In this document: positions 7,834-16,255 of the stretch, one piece after another
Layout of the letters: every line of letters begins with the position of its first letter
Position numbering within the stretch: the stretch's first letter is position 1
Source of the DNA: Terrimicrobiaceae bacterium
GTDB lineage: Bacteria > Verrucomicrobiota > Verrucomicrobiia > Chthoniobacterales > JAATET01
Direction: 5' to 3'
DNA: 42,571 nt
Assembly (NCBI GenBank): GCA_028713285.1
Contig: JAQTOP010000022.1
Coordinates: forward strand, 1 to 42,571
The notes under the pieces: generated by a model
What the model was told of the DNA's origin: nothing
The model's database searches: none
What the model saw: only the letters and a program-made list of their open reading frames with translations
Translations under genes and position numbers: made by a program

Positions 7834-8715
7834 TCAGCCCGCAACGACCCACACCGTCGCGGCGGCCGAATCGGGCGGGTATTCCGACGGCGGCGGCACG
7901 GAATGGAGACGCGTCGCCCGGGCTGAGCCCCGCGCGATTGCCGCGACATCGAGATGTTGCGCATTGGACGAGAGCAACACCCGCCCGCCCGGCTCGATCA
8001 AATCCAAAGCCCGCTCGAGCAATCCGCACAGATCACGCTCCGCTCGAAATACACGCCCGCCCGCCCCGCGCGAAAACGTCGGAGGGTCGAGAACGATCGC
8101 ATCGAACCGCTCGCCGCGCCGCGCCAGCCGCGGCAGCACCGCGAAAACATCGTCCGCGATGAAGCGATGGCGCCCGCCCTCGAAGCCGCTGAGCGCGAGG
8201 TTGGCACGGCCACGATCGAGCGATTTGCGCGACAGATCGAGGTTGAGCGTTTCCGCACCCGCCCGCGCCGCCGCGACGGAGAAGGCGCACGTATAGGCAA
8301 AGCAATTCAGCATGCGCAGCGGACGAAGTGTTTCCAGATACGCACGGTTCGCCCGCTGGTCGCAGAAAAGTCCGACCGAGTAGCCCGCCGAGAAATCGAT
8401 GCCGAACCGCAACCCGCGCTCGGTCACAATCGTTTCCATCGGCCCGACCGCCCCGAAAGTTTGCGTGGGTTTGTCGTCCCCGCCGGGTTGCTTCACGAGC
8501 CGGCGAACGAAAATCCGGGCTGCTCGCAATCCCAGGGCCGCCAACCACTCCGGCAGATACCCGACGATTTGGCCGCCATCGTCCGCCGCGCTCACGAGGT
8601 AGTCGTCGCCGAAGCGTTCGACCCAGCCATCCGCGCCGGTCCACAGGCGGTGCGCCGTGGTGTCCTCCGCCGCGAGGGCCGACAGCTCGGCGGCGGTGAT
8701 CAGCCGTCGGTTCAC
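7834..8715 (-). CDS. RlmI-like class I SAM-dependent methyltransferase
   Basis: A 293-residue methyltransferase related to the RlmI/YwbD 23S rRNA cytosine-C5 methyltransferase group. The SAM-binding motif lies in LRMLNCFAYTCAFSVAAARAGA (about 133-154). GLFCDQRANRAYL (115-127) is a family hallmark, and the catalytic motif IV is LDPPTFS (209-215). It is shorter than E. coli RlmI and has no recognisable PUA domain, so the RNA target is uncertain. The start is GTG 8715, overlapping the M48 protease stop as GTGA with no Shine-Dalgarno sequence, which suggests coupled translation. The open frame extends much further upstream, but only as a shadow of the protease gene. Confidence 0.85.
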   Translation of the reverse strand: MNRRLITAAELSALAAEDTTAHRLWTGADGWVERFGDDYLVSAADDGGQIVGYLPEWLAALGLRAARIFVRRLVKQPGGDDKPTQTFGAVGPMETIVTERGLRFGIDFSAGYSVGLFCDQRANRAYLETLRPLRMLNCFAYTCAFSVAAARAGAETLNLDLSRKSLDRGRANLALSGFEGGRHRFIADDVFAVLPRLARRGERFDAIVLDPPTFSRGAGGRVFRAERDLCGLLERALDLIEPGGRVLLSSNAQHLDVAAIARGSARATRLHSVPPPSEYPPDSAAATVWVVAG

Positions 8716-10490
8716 GCCGGAAGGGGGCAGCCCAGCACGTCCGCCACGGCACGCAGCAGCGCCGCCTCGCGCGGATGGATTACGCCGTCGTGCCGGACCG
8801 CCGCCGCGCAGGCATTCAAGATTTTCCGTTTCGTCGCGGGATCGGCCTCCGCCATCCGCTCCAGCGCGGCCTCGACCGCAGGGAAGTCGCACGCTTCGGC
8901 GCGGCGCATCGGAAACGCATCCGGTTTCAACAGCAGTGCGGCGACTCCGGCGGAAAATGCCGCGTCGCGCGCCGCCGACTCCCCGTCCGAGAACCACGCC
9001 AGCGCCGAAAGCACGGTCGCGATATCGGGCAGCAGCGGCAACGGCGAACGGTAGCGCACGATGGGCCCGACGCTCTTCGTGAAGAAGTGATCGACGTGCC
9101 GCACCAGCGCCTGATGCAGGACGAACTCGAACAGATCGACCTCGCCATCACACGCGATGAGCCGGCGGACATTCTCGCGGAAGGCCCTGTATTGCGGCTC
9201 GGAGAGCTTTCGCAGCGCCGGCAGGCACAGGTCCATCATCGCGAGGGCGTCGGTGATCTCGCCGCTCCGGCCCAGATCGCGCGCGACTTCGGCCCGTTCC
9301 GCGTCGTTCAACTCGATGCCGGCAAGCTGGCGCTCGCGCGTGGCCGCATCCCTGCTCAACAGCAGCGCGTAGATGAGCGGGACCGCGCTCGCCGTCTCGC
9401 GCGCCCCCTCGCGGACGAAGGCCGGCAGCGCCGCAAGCATCGCCCCGACAGTGGCAAGATTGTTCAGCGCAGGGCGGGTCGCCGCCTCGATTGATGGCGG
9501 CGAAGCGGCCAGCCGCGCAGGATCGAAGCCCGGCGCGATCGCGCGGATGCGTTCGTCGAGCGGCGGGTGCGTCGCAAAGAGCGCGAGGAACGACTCGCCC
9601 AGGCCATTGCCAAAGAAGAGGTGACTCGCCTCGTCGGCCCGGGCCGATTGCAGGCGCGAGCCTTCCTTCCCGATCTTCCACAGCGCGCCCGCGATGCCGT
9701 CGGGGTTGCGCGTGAACTGCACCGCGGACGCGTCCGCGAGGAATTCGCGCTGCCGGCTCACTGCGGCCTTGATGAGTTTCGCAAAAAACACGCCGACCGA
9801 GCCCACGAGCCAAAGCGCCGCGCCGATGGCGAAGATCGGTATTTGTGCATTCTTCCCGTCGCGGTCGCTTCGGGCGCTGCCGCCGAAGCGCGCGCCGATT
9901 TCGAAAACGATGCGTCCCAGGATCGCAAGGAGAAGAATGCCGTTGAGCACGCCCATGAGGCGGAGGTTCAGCCGCATGTCGCCGTTGAGAATGTGGCTGA
10001 ACTCGTGGGCGACGACGCCCTGGAGTTGATCGCGGTTGAGTTGATCGAGCGTGCCGCGCGTGACCGCGACGACCGCGTCGCCGGCGGTATTCCCCGCCGC
10101 GAAGGCGTTGATCGCGCGCTCGTCGTCGAGCACGTAGATGTCCGGCACCGGCACGCCCGAGGCGAGCGCCATTTCCTCGACGACATTGCGCAACTGCACC
10201 TCGCGCAGGTCGGTCGTGTGCGGGGCGATCTGCCGGCCGCCGAGCATTTCGGCCACCACGCCGCCGCCGCGCGACAGCTCCGCGATGCGATACAATGCGC
10301 CGAGCGCGACGACAACGATCACGCCCGCCGAGACCATGCCGAGCAGTCCCATGTCGGTCAGCGCCTCGTGCATCGCGAATGCCGCAAGCCCCTGGAGCGT
10401 CGCGATGATGCCCAGCACGGCGAGCACGAAATAGACGAGCAGCCACCGGGTCTTGCGGTGGGCGCGGGCCTGGCTCTCAAAGAAGTCCAT
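8712..10490 (-). CDS. M48 family membrane metalloprotease with C-terminal extension
   Basis: A 592-residue zinc metalloprotease of the HtpX/Ste24 (M48) family, expected to cut membrane or envelope proteins. Membrane helices lie near residues 17-38, 50-68, 178-198 and 218-240. The zinc site is HEFSH (162-166) plus Glu249 and Asp253 in REFLADA. VLDDERAINAFAAG (120-133) is the usual M48 preamble. Classic HtpX ends near residue 300; this protein carries about 250 extra residues, mostly helical, ending in HDGVIHPREAALLRAVADVL, which resembles a TerB-like acidic helical motif. It lies 10 bases after the alpha/beta hydrolase gene and overlaps the methyltransferase start. ATG 10490 is the first Met with homology. 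Confidence 0.9.
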   Translation of the reverse strand: MDFFESQARAHRKTRWLLVYFVLAVLGIIATLQGLAAFAMHEALTDMGLLGMVSAGVIVVVALGALYRIAELSRGGGVVAEMLGGRQIAPHTTDLREVQLRNVVEEMALASGVPVPDIYVLDDERAINAFAAGNTAGDAVVAVTRGTLDQLNRDQLQGVVAHEFSHILNGDMRLNLRLMGVLNGILLLAILGRIVFEIGARFGGSARSDRDGKNAQIPIFAIGAALWLVGSVGVFFAKLIKAAVSRQREFLADASAVQFTRNPDGIAGALWKIGKEGSRLQSARADEASHLFFGNGLGESFLALFATHPPLDERIRAIAPGFDPARLAASPPSIEAATRPALNNLATVGAMLAALPAFVREGARETASAVPLIYALLLSRDAATRERQLAGIELNDAERAEVARDLGRSGEITDALAMMDLCLPALRKLSEPQYRAFRENVRRLIACDGEVDLFEFVLHQALVRHVDHFFTKSVGPIVRYRSPLPLLPDIATVLSALAWFSDGESAARDAAFSAGVAALLLKPDAFPMRRAEACDFPAVEAALERMAEADPATKRKILNACAAAVRHDGVIHPREAALLRAVADVLGCPLPA

Positions 10491-10500
10491 GCGGCGCGAA

Positions 10501-11565
10501 TCAATTGGCCGCAGGCGCGGGGGCAGGCGTCGCAGAGGGCGCGGGAACCAGGGGCGGATGCCGCAGGAAATCCCCCACGGCCTGCTGCGCGGCGGCAGAG
10601 TTTGGTCCGAACCACACGAGATGCCCGGCGTCCCCGACGGTGACGACCTTCGCAGCCGGCAGGCGGGACGTGATCGCCTTGAGATCGACCCACAGACTGC
10701 CCGAATCCGCCGAGCCCGCCACGAGCAGCGTCGGCGCCTGGATTTTTTCGTAGGCGACGGGATCGAGCGCGCGCACGAGGAGGAGGTCGTTGCGCGTGCC
10801 GCTCTCGCGTGGGCTGAGCGGCGCCTGCGTGCCGACGAGATGCCGGAAGAACGCAAGCTGCGCCGGGTCGCGCATCACAAAATCGACCAGTGCAGAACGG
10901 GCGCGGTCGTCGAGATTTGTATCGGTTGCGAAAACGGCGTCGAGCATCCAGCGCGGATCGCGCCGCGCCTGTTTCACGAAGAACCATGCCCCCATGTCGC
11001 CGGTCGTTTTGAACAATGCGGCGTCGGGCAGGATCTGGCGCGGCTGCGTGGCCGGATCGCGCTGGTACGCGGCGATCACCGGCGAAATGAGCACGAGCGC
11101 ATCCGTGCGATCGGGATGCCGCAGGGCGAATCGCGCCGCGACCTGCGAGCCCGTCGAGAAGCCGAGCACGGACGCGCGCGCCACGCCGAGCTTGTCGAGG
11201 AGCGCGGCAAGGGCGTCGGCCTGGTCGTCAAACAGCAGCCCGGTCGTGAGCGGCGTGCGCAGGAATCCCGGGCGCGACGGCGCGATCACCCGAAAGCCGT
11301 TTTTTGCGAGCGCTTCGCCGAGGAGCATCGCCTGGTCGTAGCCGCCGGGCGCGCCGTGACAGATCAATACGGCGGGCCCCACGCCGCGCTCCGTGTATTC
11401 CACGTCTCCCGCCGCCGTCCGCACGACCTTGCTGCCCGCATCGAGCCAGGCGAGCCTGTCCTTCTTCCATCGCTCGAACTTCACGATCACTCCCGCGCAG
11501 ACGAGAAACGCTATCACGAGCAAGGCGAACAGCGCGCGACCAGACCAGCGGAGGAACGAAATCAT
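10501..11565 (-). CDS. Membrane-anchored alpha/beta hydrolase
   Basis: A 354-residue alpha/beta hydrolase tethered by one N-terminal membrane helix (about residues 9-29). The oxyanion motif is HGAPGG (70-75) and the nucleophile elbow is GFSTG (135-139) with Ser137. The acid is probably in VAGSADSG and the histidine in GDAGHLVWF near the C-terminus, so the triad appears complete. The last 20 residues are a Pro/Ala-rich tail. The substrate cannot be told from sequence; relatives include lipases, esterases and haloalkane dehalogenase-like enzymes. It is the first gene of the run leading into the M48 protease, methyltransferase and Mla genes. Confidence 0.8.
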   Translation of the reverse strand: MISFLRWSGRALFALLVIAFLVCAGVIVKFERWKKDRLAWLDAGSKVVRTAAGDVEYTERGVGPAVLICHGAPGGYDQAMLLGEALAKNGFRVIAPSRPGFLRTPLTTGLLFDDQADALAALLDKLGVARASVLGFSTGSQVAARFALRHPDRTDALVLISPVIAAYQRDPATQPRQILPDAALFKTTGDMGAWFFVKQARRDPRWMLDAVFATDTNLDDRARSALVDFVMRDPAQLAFFRHLVGTQAPLSPRESGTRNDLLLVRALDPVAYEKIQAPTLLVAGSADSGSLWVDLKAITSRLPAAKVVTVGDAGHLVWFGPNSAAAQQAVGDFLRHPPLVPAPSATPAPAPAAN

Positions 11566-11641
11566 CGCGGCATTCCTAACGCGCGCCCCGGACAGCCTCA
11601 ACCTCCAACCGCCCGCACGCACCAGGGTCGGATTGAAAATG

Positions 11642-11714
11642 TGGGGGCACTCGGATTTGAACCGAGAACCAACCAGTTATGAGCCGGCTGCTCTAACCAT
11701 TGAGCTATACCCCC
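11642..11714 (-). tRNA. tRNA with anticodon CAU (Ile2 or elongator Met)
   Basis: A complete 73-base cloverleaf on the minus strand. The acceptor pairs GGGGGTA with TGCCCCC (one G-U pair). The D arm is GCTC/GAGC, the anticodon stem GCCGG/CTGGT surrounds loop CTCATAA, and the T arm CTCGG/CCGAG surrounds TTCAAAT. The discriminator is A and no CCA is encoded. Anticodon CAU belongs to initiator Met, elongator Met or the Ile2 tRNA that needs lysidine. The strong pairing at the top of the acceptor excludes an initiator. The TTAGAGCAG and TTGGT stretches resemble tRNA-Ile2, which I favour. Confidence 0.93.
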
Positions 11715-11742
11715 CGGGGGACGCCGCCAGCAGTAGATCAAA

Positions 11743-12498
11743 TCAACCGCGAGCGCCAGCACCCAGGCGTGCGGCGAAGAACTGCGCCGCCCGGTCGAGC
11801 GCGTCCCGCTCCGCCCGCGATCCCAAGGTGTGGCCCTCGTTCGGATAAAATACGCTCTCGACCCGCGCGCCGGCCCGCCGCCCCAGACGCACCAGCGCCT
11901 CCGCTCGCTCGGGTGGGATCTTTGGATCGTTCGCGCCGTGCAACACGAGCAGCGCGGGGACGTGCGGCGGGGTTTGATTCTCATGCTCCTCGATCAGTCC
12001 GCCGGACATCACGGCGACCGCCCCGACTTCCGGCAATTCCATCGCGGCGCCAACCGCCAGAAATCCACCCAGTGAGTATCCCATCATGCCAACCGGCGCG
12101 CCCCGGGATTGCGCATAATGCCGGGTGACCCCCACGAGCGCCGTCTTCCAATCCGCCGCATGATCGCGGACGTGCGAATGCGTCGCGAAGAGCGTGGCGG
12201 TCGCGTTAAAATAATGCACGACGCCCGCGCGAAAGCCGCGCGCAGCCAGCGTCCTCGCTGATCGGCGCATCAGCGGCCCGTCGCCAAGCAGGCCGCCCAC
12301 TCCATGGAACAGCAATACCGTCTTCGCTCGCGCAGCATCCGCCGGCTCGAAAACATCCACCCGAATCGCGCGGTCCGCAATCCGCACATCCTCCTCCGAA
12401 TGCCTCGTCGCAAGTGGCTCGTGCGCGAGCAGCGGGTCGAGAACCCGCGCGGCAAATGAAAGCGCGGGCGCGCCAGCATGGATCAACGTTTCGTTCAT
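11743..12498 (-). CDS. Dienelactone hydrolase family protein
   Basis: A 251-residue alpha/beta hydrolase of the dienelactone hydrolase group. HGVGG (65-69) forms the oxyanion region, GYSLGG (140-145) contains nucleophile Ser142 (Cys in true dienelactone hydrolase), HGANDPKIP holds Asp191 and NEGHTLG holds His223, so a Ser-Asp-His triad is complete. No signal peptide is evident. The Ser nucleophile and the NDPKIP motif suggest an esterase or depsipeptide-type hydrolase rather than a chlorocatechol pathway enzyme. ATG 12498 was chosen over an upstream in-frame start at 12537 because homology starts close to it. It is divergent from trpS and 28 bases from the tRNA. Confidence 0.85.
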   Translation of the reverse strand: MNETLIHAGAPALSFAARVLDPLLAHEPLATRHSEEDVRIADRAIRVDVFEPADAARAKTVLLFHGVGGLLGDGPLMRRSARTLAARGFRAGVVHYFNATATLFATHSHVRDHAADWKTALVGVTRHYAQSRGAPVGMMGYSLGGFLAVGAAMELPEVGAVAVMSGGLIEEHENQTPPHVPALLVLHGANDPKIPPERAEALVRLGRRAGARVESVFYPNEGHTLGSRAERDALDRAAQFFAARLGAGARG

Positions 12499-12594
12499 AC
12501 TCCCGATGCAATCTAACTCTGGAATCCTGACGAGCAACCGGGGCCGATTATTCGGTCGCGCCTCCGCGCCCGTGCGGGTTTAATTCGCCCCACC

Positions 12595-13560
12595 ATGCGC
12601 ATCTTGTCCGGCATTCAACCCTCGGGGAAACTCCACCTCGGAAATTACTTCGGCATGATGCGGCCCGCCATCGAGCTGCAGGAGGAGGGCGAAGCATTCT
12701 ACTTCATCGCCGATCTGCACGCGCTCACGACGGTGCGCGATCCGACGGCGTTGCGGGAATACTCGCGCGAGCTGGCCATCGATTTCCTGGCGTGCGGGCT
12801 CGACCCCTCGCGGGCCTGCTTTTTTCGTCAATCGGATGTGCCGGCCGTCACGGAGCTGGCGTGGATCCTCAGCACGGTCACGCCGATGGGGCTGCTCGAA
12901 CGCTGCCATTCCTACAAGGACAAGACGTCGCGGGGCTTCGCGGCGTCGCACGGATTATTCGCGTATCCGGTGCTCATGGCGGCGGACATCCTGCTCTACG
13001 AAAGCGACCTCGTGCCGGTCGGACGCGACCAAAAGCAGCATCTCGAAGTCACGCGCGACATCGCGATCAAGATCAACGAGCTCTACGGCGAGGTGTTCAA
13101 GCTGCCCGAGCCGAGCATTCGCGGGGACGCCGCGACGGTCCCCGGCCTGGATGGCGCGAAGATGAGCAAGAGCTACGGCAACACGATTGAGATCTTCGAG
13201 GACGAAAAGACGCTGCGCAAAAAGATCATGGGCATCCAGACCGACTCGACGCCGGTCGAGGCGCCAAAACCCACCGACGACTCGACGATCCTGGGGCTCT
13301 ACAAACTGGTGGCCTCCCCCGGTGAATATGCGTCGATGGCGGAAGCGTTTCGCGTCGGCGGCACGGGCTACGGCGATTTCAAGAAGGCGCTTTTCGCCGC
13401 AGCGTGGAGACACTTCGGACCGATGCGGGAGAAGCGCGAGGCGATCCTGGCTGATCCGGCGTTCGTCGATGCGGTGCTGCGCGAGGGCGCGGCGAAAGCG
13501 AACACGATCGCCGAAAAAGTGATGGCGCGGGTGCGCAAGGCCGTCGGTCTGGCCGGTTAA
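12595..13560 (+). CDS. trpS: Tryptophanyl-tRNA synthetase
   Basis: A 321-residue class Ic aminoacyl-tRNA synthetase that charges tRNA-Trp. The HIGH-like motif is HLGN (14-17) in GIQPSGKLHLGNYFG, and KMSKS (189-193) is intact. RQSDVPAV, GLFAYPVLMAADILLY and VGRDQKQH, which contact ATP and tryptophan, are all present. The length is typical for a bacterial enzyme. ATG 12595 has no evident ribosome-binding site. It is divergent from the dienelactone hydrolase gene and converges with the desaturase gene. Confidence 0.97.
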   Translation: MRILSGIQPSGKLHLGNYFGMMRPAIELQEEGEAFYFIADLHALTTVRDPTALREYSRELAIDFLACGLDPSRACFFRQSDVPAVTELAWILSTVTPMGLLERCHSYKDKTSRGFAASHGLFAYPVLMAADILLYESDLVPVGRDQKQHLEVTRDIAIKINELYGEVFKLPEPSIRGDAATVPGLDGAKMSKSYGNTIEIFEDEKTLRKKIMGIQTDSTPVEAPKPTDDSTILGLYKLVASPGEYASMAEAFRVGGTGYGDFKKALFAAAWRHFGPMREKREAILADPAFVDAVLREGAAKANTIAEKVMARVRKAVGLAG

Positions 13561-13587
13561 AAAAAAGACCCGGCAGGAACTCAGGTC
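13559..13587 (-). terminator. Possible terminator of the desaturase gene
   Basis: On the minus strand the desaturase stop is followed by a short GACC/GGTC pairing and then eight uninterrupted T (complement of the eight A at 13559-13566). The T-run is strong but the stem is only about four bp, so termination is plausible rather than secure. The T-run overlaps the trpS stop codon. Confidence 0.35.
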
Positions 13588-14672
13588 GCTCGTGCGGCTT
13601 CCATCGCGAGAGCGTCGTCGCCGACGAGATCCCCTTCGTTCCCCGGCAGCTTTGGAACGAATGTGTAATGCGGATCTTCCCGCTGCTTCTTGAGGATGGG
13701 CAGAATTTCACTCCAGGTCGCCCAGAGCCCGTGCGGAGCGGGAGGCAGGTCGTGCTCGATGGCCTTGCGAAGCCTGGGCAGATTGTAAAATGGCACGGCG
13801 GGGAACATGTGGTGCTCCACGTGATACTGGAGATTCCAATAGAGGAACGCCGGAAGCCAACTGCAGGTGTAGGTGCGGCAGCACAGCCGAAAATCCGACA
13901 CGTTGGGCGACAGGCCGATGTGCTGGGGCAGCGCGCAAAGCACCGCCAGCCACGGCGCGAGGAAGCAGCCGAAGGTGAAGATAATCACGAGGAACCAGTT
14001 CCCGGTCGCGACGAACAAAGTGGCGAGGGACAGATGACCCAGAACGACCGTTCTGGCCCAGTCGCGGTGCTCGCGGCGGAGGGCGGTGTTCGATTCGGGC
14101 ACGACCTTGTTGATCCATTCACCCTTATCCCTCATGTCCCCGCGCGCGCAGCGGACCCAGGTCCGGATCGTGCGAAAAATCGCCGCGGGATCGAAGGTGA
14201 CCAATGGGAGAAGGAGCTTGAAACTGTCCCAATCGAAAGTCTGCGGCAGGACGACCTCGCCGTCGTGATCCTCGTGCACCGTGACCTGATGGTGTTTCAC
14301 ATGGCTGGGGCGGTAGCTGACGTAATCGGTCCAGCTCACAAACGAAAAAAGCTTCAGGAAAAAATCGTTCCACGATTTGGTGCGAAAAGGCGTCTTGTGG
14401 CTCAATTCATGAATCGGCCCGACCGCGCCCATGAAACTGCCGACGGTGCCGTGAGCGAACAATGCCAGGAGCAGCAGCGGCACGGACCATTGCCAGTTCG
14501 CCGCGTGAATATTGAGGAATGCGAGGTAGGAGAGCGCGCCCGTCGTCAGGTAGAGCGCGAACTGCGGGACCACCTGGCAGAGCCCGCGAAAATCGCTGGA
14601 CTTCATCAGCTCGCTCATGACCTGCCGGTCAATTTTCGTGCGATACCAGTTGATTTTGATCTGTTCGTTCAT
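13581..14672 (-). CDS. Membrane fatty acid desaturase
   Basis: A 363-residue integral-membrane di-iron desaturase (PF00487 type). The three histidine boxes are HELSH (88-92), HVKHH (124-128) and HVEHH (284-288), with a further QH at 250-251. Hydrophobic segments lie near 35-56, 63-82, 205-225 and 227-248. It should introduce a double bond into an acyl chain using oxygen and an electron donor not encoded nearby. Regiospecificity cannot be read from sequence. ATG 14672 has a good AAGGAG site four bases upstream. Two copies of TGCAACAACC lie in the 5' region. Confidence 0.88.
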   Translation of the reverse strand: MNEQIKINWYRTKIDRQVMSELMKSSDFRGLCQVVPQFALYLTTGALSYLAFLNIHAANWQWSVPLLLLALFAHGTVGSFMGAVGPIHELSHKTPFRTKSWNDFFLKLFSFVSWTDYVSYRPSHVKHHQVTVHEDHDGEVVLPQTFDWDSFKLLLPLVTFDPAAIFRTIRTWVRCARGDMRDKGEWINKVVPESNTALRREHRDWARTVVLGHLSLATLFVATGNWFLVIIFTFGCFLAPWLAVLCALPQHIGLSPNVSDFRLCCRTYTCSWLPAFLYWNLQYHVEHHMFPAVPFYNLPRLRKAIEHDLPPAPHGLWATWSEILPILKKQREDPHYTFVPKLPGNEGDLVGDDALAMEAARAT

Positions 14673-14689
14673 CCTCTCCTTAGGCTGAT

Positions 14690-14727
14690 GGTTGTTGCAG
14701 ACGGAACCATATCGGCGGGTTGTTGCA
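14690..14727 (-). promoter_or_regulatory. Direct repeat upstream of the desaturase gene
   Basis: Two identical 10-base copies of TGCAACAACC on the minus strand (complements of 14718-14727 and 14690-14699), 28 bases start to start, end 17 bases before the desaturase start. The spacing is close to three helical turns, as expected for a tandem operator. No regulator is known to me for this site. Confidence 0.3.
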
Positions 14728-14771
14728 AGAAAATGGGACGAATCCGGTCGAGCGATCTCGCCTTCCGCCGG

Positions 14772-15257
14772 TCAGTATTGAATCTTGTCGGGCTTGGCCT
14801 GGTATTTTTTCCAGACGACGACGGCTTCGTCGCGCAGGAGCTGGGTGAGCTTGATCGAGCGCTGTTCCTTGGGCAGGGCGAGCTGCTCGTAGATGGGCCG
14901 GTCGTCGAAGTTGCCGTATTCGAAGGCGTCCTCGACGGTGGCTCCGTAAAACACCTGCTCGATTCCCGCCCAATAGCAGGTCGCCATGCACATGGGGCAG
15001 GGTTCGGCGGAGGTGTAGAGCGTGCAGCCGGGGAGCTTGAAGCTCTGGAGCGTGATGCAGGCGAGGCGAATGGCCTCCATCTCGGCGTGCCACGTCGGAT
15101 CGTGGCTGGCGATGACGCGGTTCATACCTTCGGAAACGATTTTCCCGTCCTTGACAAGGACTGCACCGAAGGCGCCTCCGGTGGAGTATTCGAGCGATGC
15201 GCGCGCGGACATCTCGATGGCGCGGCGAAGGAACTTTTCGTGGTCAGTGTTTTCCAT
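14772..15257 (-). CDS. guaD: Guanine deaminase, GuaD (CDA-fold) type
   Basis: A 161-residue zinc deaminase expected to convert guanine to xanthine. His57 and Glu59 (HAE) and Cys87 and Cys90 (PCPMC) bind zinc and act in catalysis. The protein matches Bacillus GuaD along its length, including GGAFGAVLVKDGKI (27-40), SHDPTWHAE (51-59), YTSAEPCPMC (81-90), FYGATVEDAFEYGFDD-like region near 108-118 and a C-terminal tyrosine, which in GuaD belongs to a domain-swapped active-site tail. This separates it from TadA and from the cytosine deaminase at 183-623. ATG 15257 is the only reasonable start. Confidence 0.85.
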   Translation of the reverse strand: MENTDHEKFLRRAIEMSARASLEYSTGGAFGAVLVKDGKIVSEGMNRVIASHDPTWHAEMEAIRLACITLQSFKLPGCTLYTSAEPCPMCMATCYWAGIEQVFYGATVEDAFEYGNFDDRPIYEQLALPKEQRSIKLTQLLRDEAVVVWKKYQAKPDKIQY

Positions 15258-15301
15258 GGCGTTTTATCTGGTTGCGGGTTGGGTTGCTCAGTCGTGGCGA
15301 T

Positions 15302-16255
15302 TTACCCTGGCAGGAGTCGCCACAGGACGGCGATCTCGATGGTAAAGAGCCCGACGAGGATGGCAACGCCGCGCGCGGTGACGGTCGCCTTTTCCGCGTC
15401 GTCGGCGGGGAACAGCCACCAGCCGAACCAGCGAACGCAGAGCGGCATCGTGATAAAGCTGGTGATGGCGACGCTGCCCGCGTTGCCGATGAATGTGGCG
15501 AGCGAGGCGTGCAGCCCGAGGCCCGCCAGCACGGGGCTGAGGAAGCGCATTTCGAGCATCACGGTCGGGAAAAGTCCCAGCAGCACGAGCAGGGCGGTCT
15601 TCCAATCCGGCGGGCCCTTTCCCGTGACGGGATCGACCGGCACCCAGCCGGGGAACGACGTGGCCAGGCGCATCAGCTCCTCGCTTTCAATGAATGCCTT
15701 CGACTCCCGCAGCAGCTCGGCGCGCTCGGGGGCGGCCATCCACCCCTCGAGATGCTCGGCGGTGTCGTAGCGCACGAGCGTCGTCCAGTGGCCATCCTTC
15801 CCGGTGGTCGGCGGCTGCAAATACATCCCGCGATAGCCGGGATACTTCGATTGGGCCTGCTGGATTCGCACCGCCCACTCGCGATAGACGTCGTCCATCC
15901 CGGGCTTGATTTTCGACAGGATGACTTCGGTGACGGTCGTGCCCGGCGCTTCGCCGGCGCCGCCCACGTTCATCGCCTCGCCCAGGTTGCCGCCTTCGAA
16001 AAAGGGCAGCGCCTCCGCGAGGAGTGCCGCGCGTTCCGCGGACTTCTGCCAGACCGTCAATTGGTCGGGCGTCTGGAAGTTCAGCACGATCGTCCATTCG
16101 TTGCTTCCCGCGGCGCCCGGCGGAAGGATGTCGCTGCTCACGAAGCCCGGGAATTTGGCGACAGCCGCATTGTGATAAACCTGCCAGGCGGCGAAGGCAT
16201 CTTCCTCGCCGGGACGAACCTTCGCGGTGGCGATCAGGACGGCGGGGGCGCTCAT
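15302..16255 (-). CDS. Tandem antibiotic-biosynthesis-monooxygenase (ABM) domain membrane protein
   Basis: A 317-residue protein with two ABM-like ferredoxin-fold domains (about residues 5-100 and 108-205), each with the WQ-, F-x-G and W-x-x-S/A-P-E-R pattern of the family, followed by three or four membrane helices (about 222-240, 246-275 and 297-315). This arrangement, cytoplasmic ABM pair plus membrane tail, is known as a conserved but uncharacterised family. ABM domains act on quinone-like or haem substrates without cofactors, but no function can be assigned here. ATG 16255 overlaps the stop of a 24-codon mini-ORF as ATGA and has no Shine-Dalgarno sequence of its own. Confidence 0.75.
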   Translation of the reverse strand: MSAPAVLIATAKVRPGEEDAFAAWQVYHNAAVAKFPGFVSSDILPPGAAGSNEWTIVLNFQTPDQLTVWQKSAERAALLAEALPFFEGGNLGEAMNVGGAGEAPGTTVTEVILSKIKPGMDDVYREWAVRIQQAQSKYPGYRGMYLQPPTTGKDGHWTTLVRYDTAEHLEGWMAAPERAELLRESKAFIESEELMRLATSFPGWVPVDPVTGKGPPDWKTALLVLLGLFPTVMLEMRFLSPVLAGLGLHASLATFIGNAGSVAITSFITMPLCVRWFGWWLFPADDAEKATVTARGVAILVGLFTIEIAVLWRLLPG

